NCBI GenBank assembly: GCA_031308135.1
Contig: JAHLJT010000631.1
Span: 317,501-381,500 of the forward strand
Origin: Acheta domesticus
Taxonomy: Eukaryota; Arthropoda; Insecta; Orthoptera; Gryllidae
Length of the DNA stretch: 64,000 nt
Direction of reading: 5' to 3'
The stretch's first letter is position 1, and the number at the start of each line of letters is the position of its first letter. Shown here in pieces: positions 51,701-62,310 of this stretch. Under the pieces are notes generated by a model. That model had not been told where the DNA came from. It saw only the letters and a program-made list of their open reading frames with translations, and did no database searches. A program made the translations under genes and the position numbers.

Positions 51701-52066
51701 TGACATTAAAAAAATTTTATTTGGTATATATTCTGAGAAACTACTTAAGTTAAAATAAACGATTTATATGAATGTTACTGCTAATCGGAAGAATTTGTTT
51801 CAAAATTTTGAATCGTTTTGCAGGGAAAAGTATATTTTTATTTATTCCAATATGAGATGCAGACATGTCTAAATACAGTTAAAATATTAAATGGGAAGAT
51901 TCTAGATTTGCAACGAAATAAATCGCGCTTTCTTTCGCAATAGTTTGGCACGGTACCATTTTAATTTTGATTTGAGTATCCTTTTATCTCCGTCTCTGTC
52001 GTTTCGGTTGTAAACACAGACGATGGCGCGCTCCTGTAAACATCATTCTCAAGTTGGTCGAGCTTA
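51701..52066. other. Non-coding, no recognised feature
   Basis: AT-rich sequence between the LINE and the direct repeat. Nothing supportable. Confidence 0.4.
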
Positions 52067-52402
52067 TACCAGATTTCGCATAACATTTTCATTGTTGAAA
52101 TTCTTGACGCAATGTAATCATTATCATTTAAGTTTCTCCTTTTTGGGGGAAAACTCCAACCTATTTCTTTTTAATATCTAGATTTTCGACTCACTTTGGA
52201 AACTTCTAAATTTACTTCATAGTCCAGAATAAAGTTTTTACTACGAAGAGATCAGTCAAGTCTACAGTTCACCGTGCTATCAATAGAAGCCATCTTGTCC
52301 CAAAAATAATGCCCAAGTCCTTCGCAGCGCTTATATAGCGAGAACTGTGAGAACTAGCCTCACATTAACTTCAGTTTTAGACTGGGAGTTAACACACCTA
52401 TA
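52067..52402. repeat. ~0.33-kb direct repeat, left of diverged repeat X
   Basis: It matches 57131-57457 in the same orientation at about 85-90% by eye, from 'taccagatttcgcataac' to 'gactgggagttaacacacc'. It contains 'gcgcttatatagcgag' and 'ggaataaagttttta', so TATA-like and polyadenylation-like words are present. The pair could be LTRs of an old element with X as part of its interior, but they lack convincing TG...CA ends and copy A of X has no such flanks. Confidence 0.6.
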
Positions 52403-53197
52403 TCACGGTGTATAAGATATCCTATATCTTACACACGGTGTAAGATATATAAGTGTGTCAACTAGCCGCCTTTTGGGCAAAATTTTTGAAGCCAGTTTGA
52501 GGCTAGTTCCTCGCTTACCCGTACGGTGCGCACGATCGGATTGGGCATTGATGATGGCGTCTCGCGCATTTAGTATTTTCTGGTGTTTTCGTTGCAAGAA
52601 AGCTATAACCGTCACTGAATACACATAATTGGGGAACCGCTACTGTAAATGTGTCGGGATTTTTTAAGACATATTATACAGGCTGACAGGGGATGTTAAT
52701 TGTTTTGAAATGTTTTGTAGCGAGAGCCATGCATATTTGCAGTTATATGATGTAAGTACCAGAGAATGAGGATTTCCATTTAAAAACAAGAGTTGGAGTT
52801 ATAACAACAAAAAAACAATAGCGATTACATTTAAGAATATCACTTAAACAGTGATTTACCATTCATTTGACAATCACGTTGCTCAGCAATCAACAGGTTT
52901 GTTCTTTGCAACAGTATATTTATCACTGACCCTCACTGAAAAACAATTTCAGTGTCAATTATAATTTTCTAGTAATATTTTACAAATTAAAAAATGTAGT
53001 GTATTATAATTCAACTCAATTCTTTATTTCAATATTAATAATATTCAATTTTTTACGTACTATTTTCTGAAATAATTGCAATTTTATGACTTACAATTCT
53101 CAAAATCACATAACCTACTTACAAACAGTATACATGTACAGTTTACATACATTCTTAATTTCCTAAATATATTAATGTACATAAAGGTTAAATAAGT

Positions 53198-53250
<53 letters not shown>

Positions 53251-53999
53251 CATTCATTGCGGAATTATCATTATTAACATTCATTTTCCTGCACTTAAAT
53301 TTCGAAATGCTGTTGGATATGTGAAAACCATTCACTGTAAAATTGCTTTGACTATGCATTTATGAAGAAGAAGAATTTACTTTTGAGAAAAGCGTTATTC
53401 TATTCTTGTAACTTTTCATTACATCTTATCTTAATTTCTGCTTATGTAGAGCATTTCTCACACATAGTTATGATTGTGTTATTGTCTATTTGTAGTGCTA
53501 CGGTGGTGAATAGAAGTGGGCCACGTGTTTCAATTGAAAATATCATGGTTCTGGGTGTTGATAAACACCGGAAGGCATGAATTTTATGTTATTGAAAGTA
53601 TTTTTATGCAAAACGCATAACCCAATAGTGCTATAGTTTTAACAAATTGTTTTTGTAGTTTTAATATTTCTTTCACTTGATATGTACTTGCATTTTCCTA
53701 CAATCCTAAATTTTACTGTGAAAAAGTTTCCATTCTGTTCATGAAACGGTTTACACAGTTCTCTGTTATCTGAATTGCGTTCTCTCTATTAACGTCTATG
53801 AAAACCTAACAACCACATCCTTTCACTTCCCACCATGTTATCAACTGAAATGCAACATGGCTTCAAAAACATAAAATTAATTTCAAGAACGAAAAATGAA
53901 GGTCATTCTTGAAGGTATGTTTTAGAACCACTGCACATAATATCACCACCATGAATAATCCATAACTAGGATATTTATAAACAGAACCTCTGTGCCTAC

Positions 54000-56182
54000 T
54001 GTGATATACCAATTATTCAAGAAAAGAGAAAACAATGGCAGGTGGTTGCTAGGGGGCGTTGTTGATAATAAGATGGAAGTGGTCGACTTTTTGTGAGGTA
54101 GAAAGTTCTGTTGGTTTTGAACGAGTGATAGTTGTAACCATATGTTCTGCGAAGTTATAGTCGTTCACTAAAGTAAAAAAATAAAATTGCTGAGTGTAGT
54201 GTAACCTGACAATGATTTAAGTTATTTAGGTGCAGCTACCGCCAAGATCAGTCAAGAAAAGTTGCGCGGCTAATACGTATTATGGAAACTACAGATGGTT
54301 TTGCGTGTAGAAGATTCGATCAGTAGTGATGAAATCCCACTGTATTGTGAGTATTATATTACTGTTTATTAACAATGTGAACTGTTACGAAGAGATTTGA
54401 CATTCAGTAGAAGCAAATTTGTTACAAATGGCGCCCAACGTGGGGCATATTTTGTTATAATTTATAACAAGTTGAACCACGTTTAATATGAGCTTTTATA
54501 AATTATAACAAATTGATCTAAAGGAATCTGAAATTTATGGATTGACATATGAAATTAACTTGTAATTATAAGAAAAGCCAAAACCATTTCATTGAAGTTA
54601 TTTAAAAAGAATTTGATAGAGAAAATTTTAATTTGCATTAGAATTTCAAAATGGAGACTAGAAGTAAGAAAGCCCGTTCTGAAAATGTCGAAGTAGATAA
54701 CATGGCGGCTACCGATACGAGTCCCGAAGGAGACATTTCGCGAGAATTAGTTGAGGTAGAACAGAAAGAAAAGGAAGTAGCGGCGGCACCATTAAACAAT
54801 ACGGAATCTAGTAATTTAATAATAATTAAAATGTTAGCTGAAATGAAGGTAGATATGAATGCTAAACTAGAGAATATAAAGATAGAAATGAATAATCAGG
54901 CACAAGAATTTAAGAATTTTCGTGAAGTAATATGTGAGGAAATATCGCAGTTACGAGCCGATACTTCAAGTGAATTTAGTAATATTTATTCAAAAATGGA
55001 ATCTTTTAACTGCCAATCAAATCAAATACAGAAAGAACAAAATGAATCTTTTAATAAATGTAATTCTGAAGTTATAATATTACAGGAAAATGTTACGGCA
55101 TTAGGGCATTTACAAGACCAACAATGCGAAAAATTGACGAACGTCGAATCACGTACAGAACATTTAAAGAGAATATCGCAGCAATATGGCGATAAAATAA
55201 ATAATATTGAAATAAAGATGGTTGTTACAGATAATAATAGAAATACGCGGATAATTTATGATAATTTGAGGGAAGCAGCTGCAAGAAGGAAGCTGAAACA
55301 AAAGCAATATTTTAAAGATGTATATAATGTGGGTGACGAAGTATTGATTAGAGTACATCAAGTATCGTCGGTAGATAAAAAAGTATTTTATAAAATTTTT
55401 CCTTTGTATAAACGACCGTACCGGATTGACAAAGTACTGAGTAAAAATGCTGTAATTTTAAAGGATGAAAATGGTCAACAGATGGGGACATACAATTATA
55501 GGAATATTAAGCCTTATACAAGGGACGATACCCATGATTAAAGATTATTAACAAGGAATGAATAATTGTAAATAGTATTTTGTATATATTAAAATGTAAA
55601 TAGTTATAAAGCTGCAAGAAACAAGATATGTGTTGTGTGAAGTGCAAAGTGTCAGTGAATACAGTGTAATGAAGCAAGAAGAAGGTGCTTAATGTAGTCT
55701 TGTCATTTAGTTATGTTGCAGCAAACCAAATGACGCTTGGAGAGGGGAAGCTGTGATATACCAATTATTCAAGAAAAGAGAAAACAATGGCAGATGGTTG
55801 CTACGGGGCGGTGTTGATAATAAGATGGAAGTGGTCGACTTTTTGTGAGGTAGAAAGTTCTGTTGGTTTTGAACGAGTGATAGTTGTAACCATATGTTCT
55901 GCGAAGTTATAGTCGTTCACTAAAGTAAAAAAATAAAATTGCTGAGTGTAGTGTAACCTGACAATGATTTAAGTTATTTAGGTGCAGCTACCGCCAAGAT
56001 CAGTCAAGAAAAGTTGCGCGGCTAATACGTATTATGGAAACTACAGATGGTTTTGGCGTGTAGAAGATTCTATCAGTAGTGATGAAATCCCACTGTATTG
56101 TGAGTATTATATTACTGTTTATTAACAATGTGAACTGTTACGAAGAGATTTGACATTCAGTAGAAGAAGCAAATTTGTTACA
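54000..56182 (+). mobile_element. Internally deleted LTR retrotransposon (gag-pol remnant), complete with both LTRs
   Basis: The LTRs are 54000-54426 (427 bp) and 55752-56182 (431 bp), TG...CA ended (TGTGATATACC...TTTGTTACA), and differ at only a handful of sites. The target duplication is CTAC at 53996-53999 and 56183-56186. The primer-binding site TGGCGCCCAACGTGGGG starts 2 bases after the 5' LTR (54429). A purine-rich tract, 'ggagaggggaag', precedes the 3' LTR. The interior is only 1.3 kb and encodes one 296-aa protein. A 4-bp duplication with this type of primer site suggests Ty3/gypsy. Reverse transcriptase, RNase H and protease are absent, so it can only move in trans. Confidence 0.92.
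54651..55541 (+). CDS. Gag N-terminus fused in frame to integrase C-terminal tail
   Basis: The 296-aa frame lies between the two LTRs. Residues 1-50 are charged and polar. About 55-205 is coiled-coil-like, rich in E/K/N/Q with regular hydrophobics (MLAEMKVDMNAKLENIKIEM), typical of the front of a long insect Gag. From about 208 the character changes: NLREAAARRKLKQKQYFK, YNVGDEVLIRV, FPLYKRPYRIDKVLSK and YNYRNIKPY. This is the module that follows the integrase core in Ty3/gypsy Pol proteins (a GPY/F-like region). I therefore infer one large deletion removing the rest of gag, protease, RT, RNase H and the integrase core while keeping the frame. No catalytic residues remain. Whether it is translated is unknown. 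Confidence 0.8.
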   Translation: METRSKKARSENVEVDNMAATDTSPEGDISRELVEVEQKEKEVAAAPLNNTESSNLIIIKMLAEMKVDMNAKLENIKIEMNNQAQEFKNFREVICEEISQLRADTSSEFSNIYSKMESFNCQSNQIQKEQNESFNKCNSEVIILQENVTALGHLQDQQCEKLTNVESRTEHLKRISQQYGDKINNIEIKMVVTDNNRNTRIIYDNLREAAARRKLKQKQYFKDVYNVGDEVLIRVHQVSSVDKKVFYKIFPLYKRPYRIDKVLSKNAVILKDENGQQMGTYNYRNIKPYTRDDTHD

Positions 56183-57130
56183 CTACATTGAAATAACATC
56201 AGTTACCTTTTTATAATCACATTTTGTCAACAATTTGTGCAAAAAACACATTCTCTGGTTCACATTTCACAATCATGTCCTATGATTTTCGACGAAGACT
56301 AACCATTTGTTTATTCTCAAATATTTTTTCAAACATCAACAAGTTTGTCTGACACCCTTTGGATACATTCAATTAATCATCTTCTGAAATTTAAAAAGTT
56401 TTAAAAGTATATTTTTAATAATTAGGTAGTCAATTACACTTCATGAAGTTTGTAATTTCATATAATTAGAAAAAATCAATAATTAATATTAATTAAAAAA
56501 TAGTACACAATAAGCAAGATACACATTTACCCTACCAATAAAGTTCTGTTTAAAGATCACAGTCGTCAGTTATGTTTGATGAACAGGCATGGTGTTCCAA
56601 TGACAGTCTCTGTGTCTTTGCCCAACATAACCACTGAAAGTTCAACAAAATTGAACAAGAATGAAAAATAACAAAATAAACAAATAAATGATTTAATTTA
56701 TTAATCTTAATTAATCTTATTTATTAAAATTACCATTTTAATTATAACAAACTCTATCTTCAGGTATGGTCTGTAAATCATATCCTAAACAAATTATCTT
56801 ATTAATTTTTTAATATTTTTGAAAACTCATATCAAAGGCATGTTTACCATTGTAAACATTTCTAGAAACATCACCTGCAAATCTATTTGGATTATGTTCC
56901 ATTTTTAGTTTTTAGCATGCAAATTTTGCAATTTTTAATTTGCATTCTGCATTATATTCTTTGATTGCACAATTTAAGTCTTGGAATTTTTTTCGAATTA
57001 GTGTGTAAATAATTACTATACTAGTTTGGTTGTTTATTTTCACAATATTAATTGTGTATGATTTTACAATGATTGTGTATCTATTTGATAATTAACTGAT
57101 AGTGTAAGGTGAATAATTGGTATATGTACT

Positions 57131-57457
57131 TACCACATTTCGTATAACATTTTCATTGTTGAAATTCTTGACTCAATATAATCATTGTCATTTAATTTTC
57201 TCCTTTTCTTTCAACCTATTTCTTTTTAATATCTTGATTTTCGACTGTCTTTGGAAACTTCTAAATTTACTTCATACTCCGGAATAAAGTTTTTACTATG
57301 AAGAGATCAGTCAAGTCAACTGTTCAACGTGATATCAATAGAAGCCATCTTGACCCCAAAAAATGCCCAAGTCGTTCGCAGCGCTTATATAGCGAGACCT
57401 GTGGGAACTAGCCTCATATTAGCTTCAGTTTTAGACTGGGAGTGAACACACCTATAT
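57131..57457. repeat. ~0.33-kb direct repeat, right of diverged repeat X
   Basis: Partner of 52067-52402. The two enclose the diverged repeat X. It ends close to the recurring word 'atctcttacaccgtg' at 57464-57478. Confidence 0.6.
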
Positions 57458-57473
57458 CTCTTACACCGTGTCT

Positions 57474-57571
57474 TACACCGTGGTTCCAACAATCACGGAG
57501 CAGATACCGCGTCAATTGGTGAACGATTTTAATGATTCGGTTTGATAAGCAATTCAACCACGGTGTATACA
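57474..57571. repeat. Short element with inverted ends 'acaccgtggtt'
   Basis: The left end 'tacaccgtggtt' and right end 'aaccacggtgta' are inverted around about 75 bases. Size and structure fit a tiny MITE. It is mirrored at about 28866-28965. Confidence 0.45.
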
Positions 57572-57584
57572 AAGATATACTTGG

Positions 57585-57802
57585 GTTTTTATTTCTTGGT
57601 GCGTGGGGGCTTATCTTCAGAATGGAATATCTCACGGTATTTGGCGTCGTTCTCGGTCGTGCCGCTAGGAGTTGCATGCTCGTCAGCACTATTCGATACA
57701 GTCGCCATCATGCGACTCCCAGCGGCATGACTCAGAACGACATGAAATATTGTGAGATATTCCATCGTGAAGACACGCTCCTACGCGCGAAGAAATAAAA
57801 AC
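57585..57802. mobile_element. Fold-back MITE family M, full copy
   Basis: The ends 'ggtttttatttcttggtgcg' and 'cgcgaagaaataaaaact' are inverted. The inner arms are 'ggaatatctcacgg' and 'gtgagatattcc', and the core is palindromic around 'gcatgctcgtcagca'. About 218 bp. Non-coding. The overlapping open frames on both strands follow from the symmetry. Confidence 0.75.
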
Positions 57803-57887
57803 TAAATTTAATATAACTACAACTATATAACTAATATATATAACAATTATACTACAATTAATATAACTACAACTATATTCTACACTT

Positions 57888-58058
57888 GGGTTTTTATTTC
57901 TTACTGCATGGGGTCTTGTCTTCACGACGACAGCGCCCACAGCGTTGGCCACTGATCTCACGATATTGGCCACGATCTCCCGGTATTTCGCATGGTTCTC
58001 GATTACGCCGCTAGGGGTCGCATGATCGTCAGGCGCTGCTCCTTCGAGCATAGAATAC
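57888..58058. mobile_element. Fold-back MITE family M, half copy
   Basis: The left arm and core only ('gggtttttatttcttactgc', 'gccgctaggggtcgcatgat'), then 'gagcatagaata' and unrelated DNA. Between the arm blocks is an extra stretch, 'cagcgcccacagcgttggcc', so it is rearranged. It shares the break word 'gagcatagaata' with the half copy at 62940-63068. Confidence 0.65.
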
Positions 58059-58268
58059 ATAGAGGCGCCATAGTCCCTTCCTACCCACGGAAAGTTGAGG
58101 CAAACATGAAACGACTCCGATGACGTCACAGATTGGCAGAAATCTTGGTATCAGCCATCTAAAGCTAGCAGCGCCCAGAAACGAATCTCAACCAAACCAT
58201 ATCCAAAATTTTAGGCTAATTAAATGCTCTATTCCCGAATTTTAGGCTCCTCTGGATTTCCCAAAATC

Positions 58269-58309
58269 GTGGGCGCTGCTAGCTTTAGACTAAAGCTAGC
58301 AGCGCCCAC
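58269..58309. repeat. 41-bp perfect palindrome in the TIR
   Basis: Twenty bases starting GTGGGCGCTGCTAGC pair exactly with the following twenty around one central A. The same 20-mer half (TAAAGCTAGCAGCGCCCA) forms the outermost end of the element at 58157. The partner TIR has a near-perfect copy at 60600-60639. Confidence 0.9.
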
Positions 58310-58349
58310 CCATAATCAATCTCAAAACCAATTCACAAATCTGAAACCC

Positions 58350-58905
58350 TTCCCAAAATTTAAGAATAATTTTAGGCTCTAAGAAAAAAATTATCCCCGT
58401 GTTCATATTCCAAAAATCAGGACTGTATAAAACGAAACAATTAACATTGATTCTTATGGGCGAATAAACACCAAAGTCAAAAAACCTTAGGAAAAATCTG
58501 AAACCCATCCCCCAAAAGTTAAGAATAATTTTAGGCTCTTGGAAAAAAAGTATCCCCGTGTTCATATTCCAAAAATCAGGGCTGTACTAAGCGAAACATT
58601 TAACATTGGTTCTTACGGCGAAAAAACCCCAAAACCAAAAAACCTTAGGAAAATCTTAAACCCATCCCAAAAGTTAAGAATAATTTTACGCTCTTGGAAA
58701 AAAATTATCCCCGCGTTTATATTCCAAAAATCAGGACTGTAAAAGCGAAACTTTTAACATTGGTTCTTAGGACGAAAAAACACCTAATCCAAAAAACCTT
58801 AGGAAAAATCTGAAACCTATTCCAAAAGTTAAGAATAATTTTAGGCTCTTGGACAAAAATTATCCGCGCGTTTATATTCCAAAAATCAGGGCTGTACAAA
58901 GCGAA
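58350..58905. repeat. Tandem satellite array, left arm of the FB-like element
   Basis: About three and a half units of ~157 bp with conserved words 'ttaagaataattttaggctc', 'atattccaaaaatcag' and 'aaaccttaggaaaa'. Units alternate incompletely between an A type ('aacaattaacattgattctt') and a B type ('aacatttaacattggttctt'). Confidence 0.8.
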
Positions 58906-58991
58906 ACATAAAATAATATGGACTACCACTGGCAAATTAAGTGCACGAATCTAATCTGAAAGATTACTAAACATAATATCAAACATAAATG

Positions 58992-59277
58992 TTTGTTTAT
59001 TTTGTTTATTTACGTCAAAAAACAGTTAAAAACTGCGTATGACGAGCTATGGGGAGAAGTGATTTTTGTGCACGTTTTCATAATTCTGTGGTCTCTATCC
59101 TAAACCATATTTTAGTCGAATTTTGAATACAGAAAAGAGAGGTTTTTTTCGAGTTTTGTTGACAAAATATTCGCTCCTATATAATAAAATATATTTTCAA
59201 AGGTAAATTAGCTATAAATTCCTGCCCTGAACCCTCATGTTCTTCATGAAAGAATAATACTTTTTGCCGCGATAATA
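58992..59277 (-). mobile_element. LINE tail fragment inside the FB-like element
   Basis: About 285 bases of the CR1/L2/Jockey-like 3' UTR with its (TTTA)-type end. The same family as 13551-13993 and 48637-49100, truncated at a different point. Confidence 0.8.
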
Positions 59278-59524
59278 CCGCGTTCAAAATCATCGATGGC
59301 TTTTGATCGATCTATTTGTAACATCAATGTATTACTTTGGAACATCTATGCTAAGAAACATCAATATTTTGTTGTCGATGTTACATCACTAGCTACAATT
59401 ATACAATTGAAGATAGATTTCTTCTCTAAATGAAATTTATTTTTAAAGACATTTGTGATAGTTCTGTTCAATTTTTCGAAAATAAGAGTGGTTTTCTTGA
59501 AATTTCTTGCAAAATATAGCAGAT

Positions 59525-60555
59525 TGTTTCGCTTTATACAGCTGTGAATTTTGGAATATAAACGCGGGGATAACTTTTTCCAAGAGCCTAAAATTATTCT
59601 TAACTTTTGGGATGGGTTTCAGATTTTTCCTAAGGTTTTTAGGTTTTGGTGTTTTTTCACCGTAAGAACCAATGTAAAATGTTTCGCTTTGTACAGCCCT
59701 GATTTTTGGGATATATACGCAGGGATAATTTTTTTCCAAGAGCCTAAAATTATTCTTAACTTTTGGGAGGAGTGTCAGATTTTTCCTAAGGTTTTTTGAT
59801 TTTGGTGTTTATTCGCCCATAAGAATCAATGTTAATTGTTTCGCTTTGTACAGCCCTGATGATTGGGATATGTACACGGGGATAATTTTTTTCCAAGAGC
59901 CTAAAATTATTCTTAACTTTTGGGATGGATTTAAGATTTTCCTAAGGTTTTTTGGTTTTGGGGTTTTTTCGCCATAAGAACCAATGTTAAATGTTTCGCT
60001 TAGTACAGCCCTGATTTTTGGAATATGAACACGGGGATACTTTTTTTTCCAAGAGCCTAAAATTATTCTTAACTTTTGGGGGATGGGTTTCAGATTTTTC
60101 CTAAGGTTTTTTGATTTTGGTGTTTATTCGCCCATAAGAATCAATGTTAATTGTTTCGCTTTGTACAGCCCTGATTTTTGGAATATGAACATGGGGATAA
60201 TTTTTTTCCAAAAGCCTAAAATTATTCTTAACTTTTGGGATGGGTTTAAGAATTTTCCCAAGGTTTTTTTGGTTTTGGTGTTTTTTCGCCGTAAGAACCA
60301 ATGTTAAATGTTTCGCTTTGTATAGCCCTGATTTTTGGGATATAAACCCGGGGATATTTTTTTTCAAGAGCCTAAAATTATTTTTAACTTTTGGGGGATG
60401 GGTTTCAGATTTTTCCTAAGGTTTTTTGATTTTGGTGTCTATTCGCTCATAAGAATCAATGTTAATTGTTTCGCTTTGTACAGCCCTGATTTTTGGAATA
60501 TGAACACGGGGATAATTTTTTTTCTAAGAGCCTAAAATTATTCTTAAATTTTGGG
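59525..60555. repeat. Tandem satellite array, right arm of the FB-like element; dimeric
   Basis: The word 'cagccctgat' recurs at about 59540, 59693, 59850, 60005, 60163, 60322 and 60478, a ~157-bp period. Successive units strictly alternate between 'aaccaatgt.aaatgtttcg' and 'aatcaatgttaattgtttcg', so the real unit is a ~314-bp dimer. Inverted relative to 58350-58905. Confidence 0.85.
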
Positions 60556-60774
60556 AAGGGTTTCAGATTTTTAAATTGATTTTGAGCTTGATTCTGGGTG
60601 GGCGCTGCTAGCTTTAGTCTAAAGCTAGCAGCCCCCACGATTTTGGGAAATTCAGAGGAGCCTAAAATTCGGGAATAGGGCATTTAATTATCCTAAAATT
60701 AGCCTAAAATTTTGGATATGATTTGGTTGAGATTGGTTTCTGGGCGCTGCTGGCTTTAGATGGCTCTTGGTATC

Positions 60775-62237
60775 GCCGTATGTTAGACATCAGGGTCTAC
60801 CTTTCTGTCCCAATTTTAAACGAATTTGTGTATGTAAGCTAATTATTTTGACGTCGCCAGTAAACAAATGAAACTAGTCTTTTCTTATGCTTTTGAATAA
60901 TTTTCAATTCGACATACCTGTTAAGAAACGAAAAATAATGTTCATTGATAGTTTTCGAGAAACAGGGAAATAAGTTGTAATTTACTACATTTAACTCCAA
61001 GACTGAGTTCACCAGTTTAACTGCTGCACCAGTTTAACTGGTTTCACCATTTAACTCCAAGTGATTTCACCAGTTAAAAAAACTAGTGATGCTACAGAAT
61101 GGCACAGACTTTCCCGTTTTAGTTTTCTATTTCCTTTGGTCTCGGGCTAGCTATTCGGACTTGGCACATTCTCTTGCCACCTGCCATCTATTGCCGCCAA
61201 AAGTACATTTTTGGACATTTTATTAATTGTTTAGATTCAAAATAGTAGAACGAAAACATTATTTTAAGAATATTTATTTATTTGGTCAAAAAACAGTAAA
61301 AAAAACTGTATATGACGCGTGGGGGAAGAAATTATCTGTGCACATTTTCTTGAGATCCAGAATTTAAAAAAAAACAACAGTGCAGCCTCGTCTTAATGGC
61401 AATTTTCTTTGAAAGATTTGGGAAAGTAAGAAAAAAGGTTTATCTCCTCCTTAGCAATGGGGAAGAATTTTAACTTGATTTATCCCAAAATAGTTTTTGG
61501 AGTTGCAAGTTTAACTTGCAGACCTATCATATATTATTTGTGTCAAGATTCTGTTCTAATTTTTCTCCAAGATTTTCATAATCCCCTCCTTCATAATTAG
61601 AAACATCTTGCACCGTATCGACAGTTATCTCCAGGTTTATGTGTATTTAACTTAAAGAATAGATAGTTACGGATATTATATAATAGGAAAAGGATTAAAA
61701 CTTATTTTTCTAAGGCTTGAAGTATCTGAACGTTTAAATATTTACAGATTAAACCAGATTAAACCCTGGTACAACCTTAAAATGGGGGGTTTGGGGGGCG
61801 ACAACCCCCCAATAACAAAAGTTTAAGTAGTATGAGTTTGTGAAATGGAATTTATTTTAAATGTGAATTTATTTTTACAGCAATTATGATGTTAAAAAAT
61901 ATTTTTCAACGTTATTTTTTTTGTTTAAATTTATGAGTTCCTGTTTATATTAATTTTTTTTCATCGTTCAATTGCATTCAAAAGTGAGTTATTAGTATTT
62001 ACTTCCTGTTGGTTTTTATAAATTTTAGTTTGTATTCTTTTTAAAAGTATGTTTTTCTGTTATAGAAATTACGCTGTTTCAACAAATTTTTCTTCGCTTT
62101 TATTCAATTTCCTTCGTTATTTATCTTTCATTCTATTTAATAGTGAGTTATTAATATTATTTGATATTGGTTTTATTTTATATTGTATTATTTTTAAAAA
62201 TACTTTTTTGTTTCAGGTTCTTAAAATTCTACGTTTA

Positions 62238-62310
<73 letters not shown>

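Larger units (their letters stand above)
52440..57120. repeat. Repeat X, diverged copy (with LTR element inserted)
   Basis: Collinear with 17312-20850 but clearly more diverged than the A/B/C set. It lacks the LINE-tail insertion (empty site near 56850), holds an LTR element at 54000-56182, and has a (TA)n at 53201-53248 where copy A has ordinary sequence. No domain in any frame. Confidence 0.75.
58153..60765. mobile_element. FB/MULE-like long-TIR element with satellite arms
   Basis: 2613 bp. The ends AGCCATCTAAAGC and GCTTTAGATGGCT are flanked by the 9-bp duplication CTTGGTATC (58144-58152 and 60766-60774). Each end has about 190 bp of inverted repeat containing a near-perfect 41-bp palindrome. 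Tandem arrays of a ~157-bp unit follow, oriented toward each other (58350-58905 and 59525-60555). The centre holds a LINE tail (58992-59277) and unique AT-rich DNA. There is no transposase. A 9-bp duplication plus long inverted ends built from tandem repeats is the architecture of Drosophila FB (fold-back) and Mutator-like elements, so I class it as FB/MULE-like by structure only. Confidence 0.85.

Noticed and set aside
52067..57457. Calling the 0.33-kb direct repeats definite LTRs
   Set aside because: No clear TG...CA ends, no target duplication or primer site, and the other repeat X lineage lacks them. Kept only as direct repeats.
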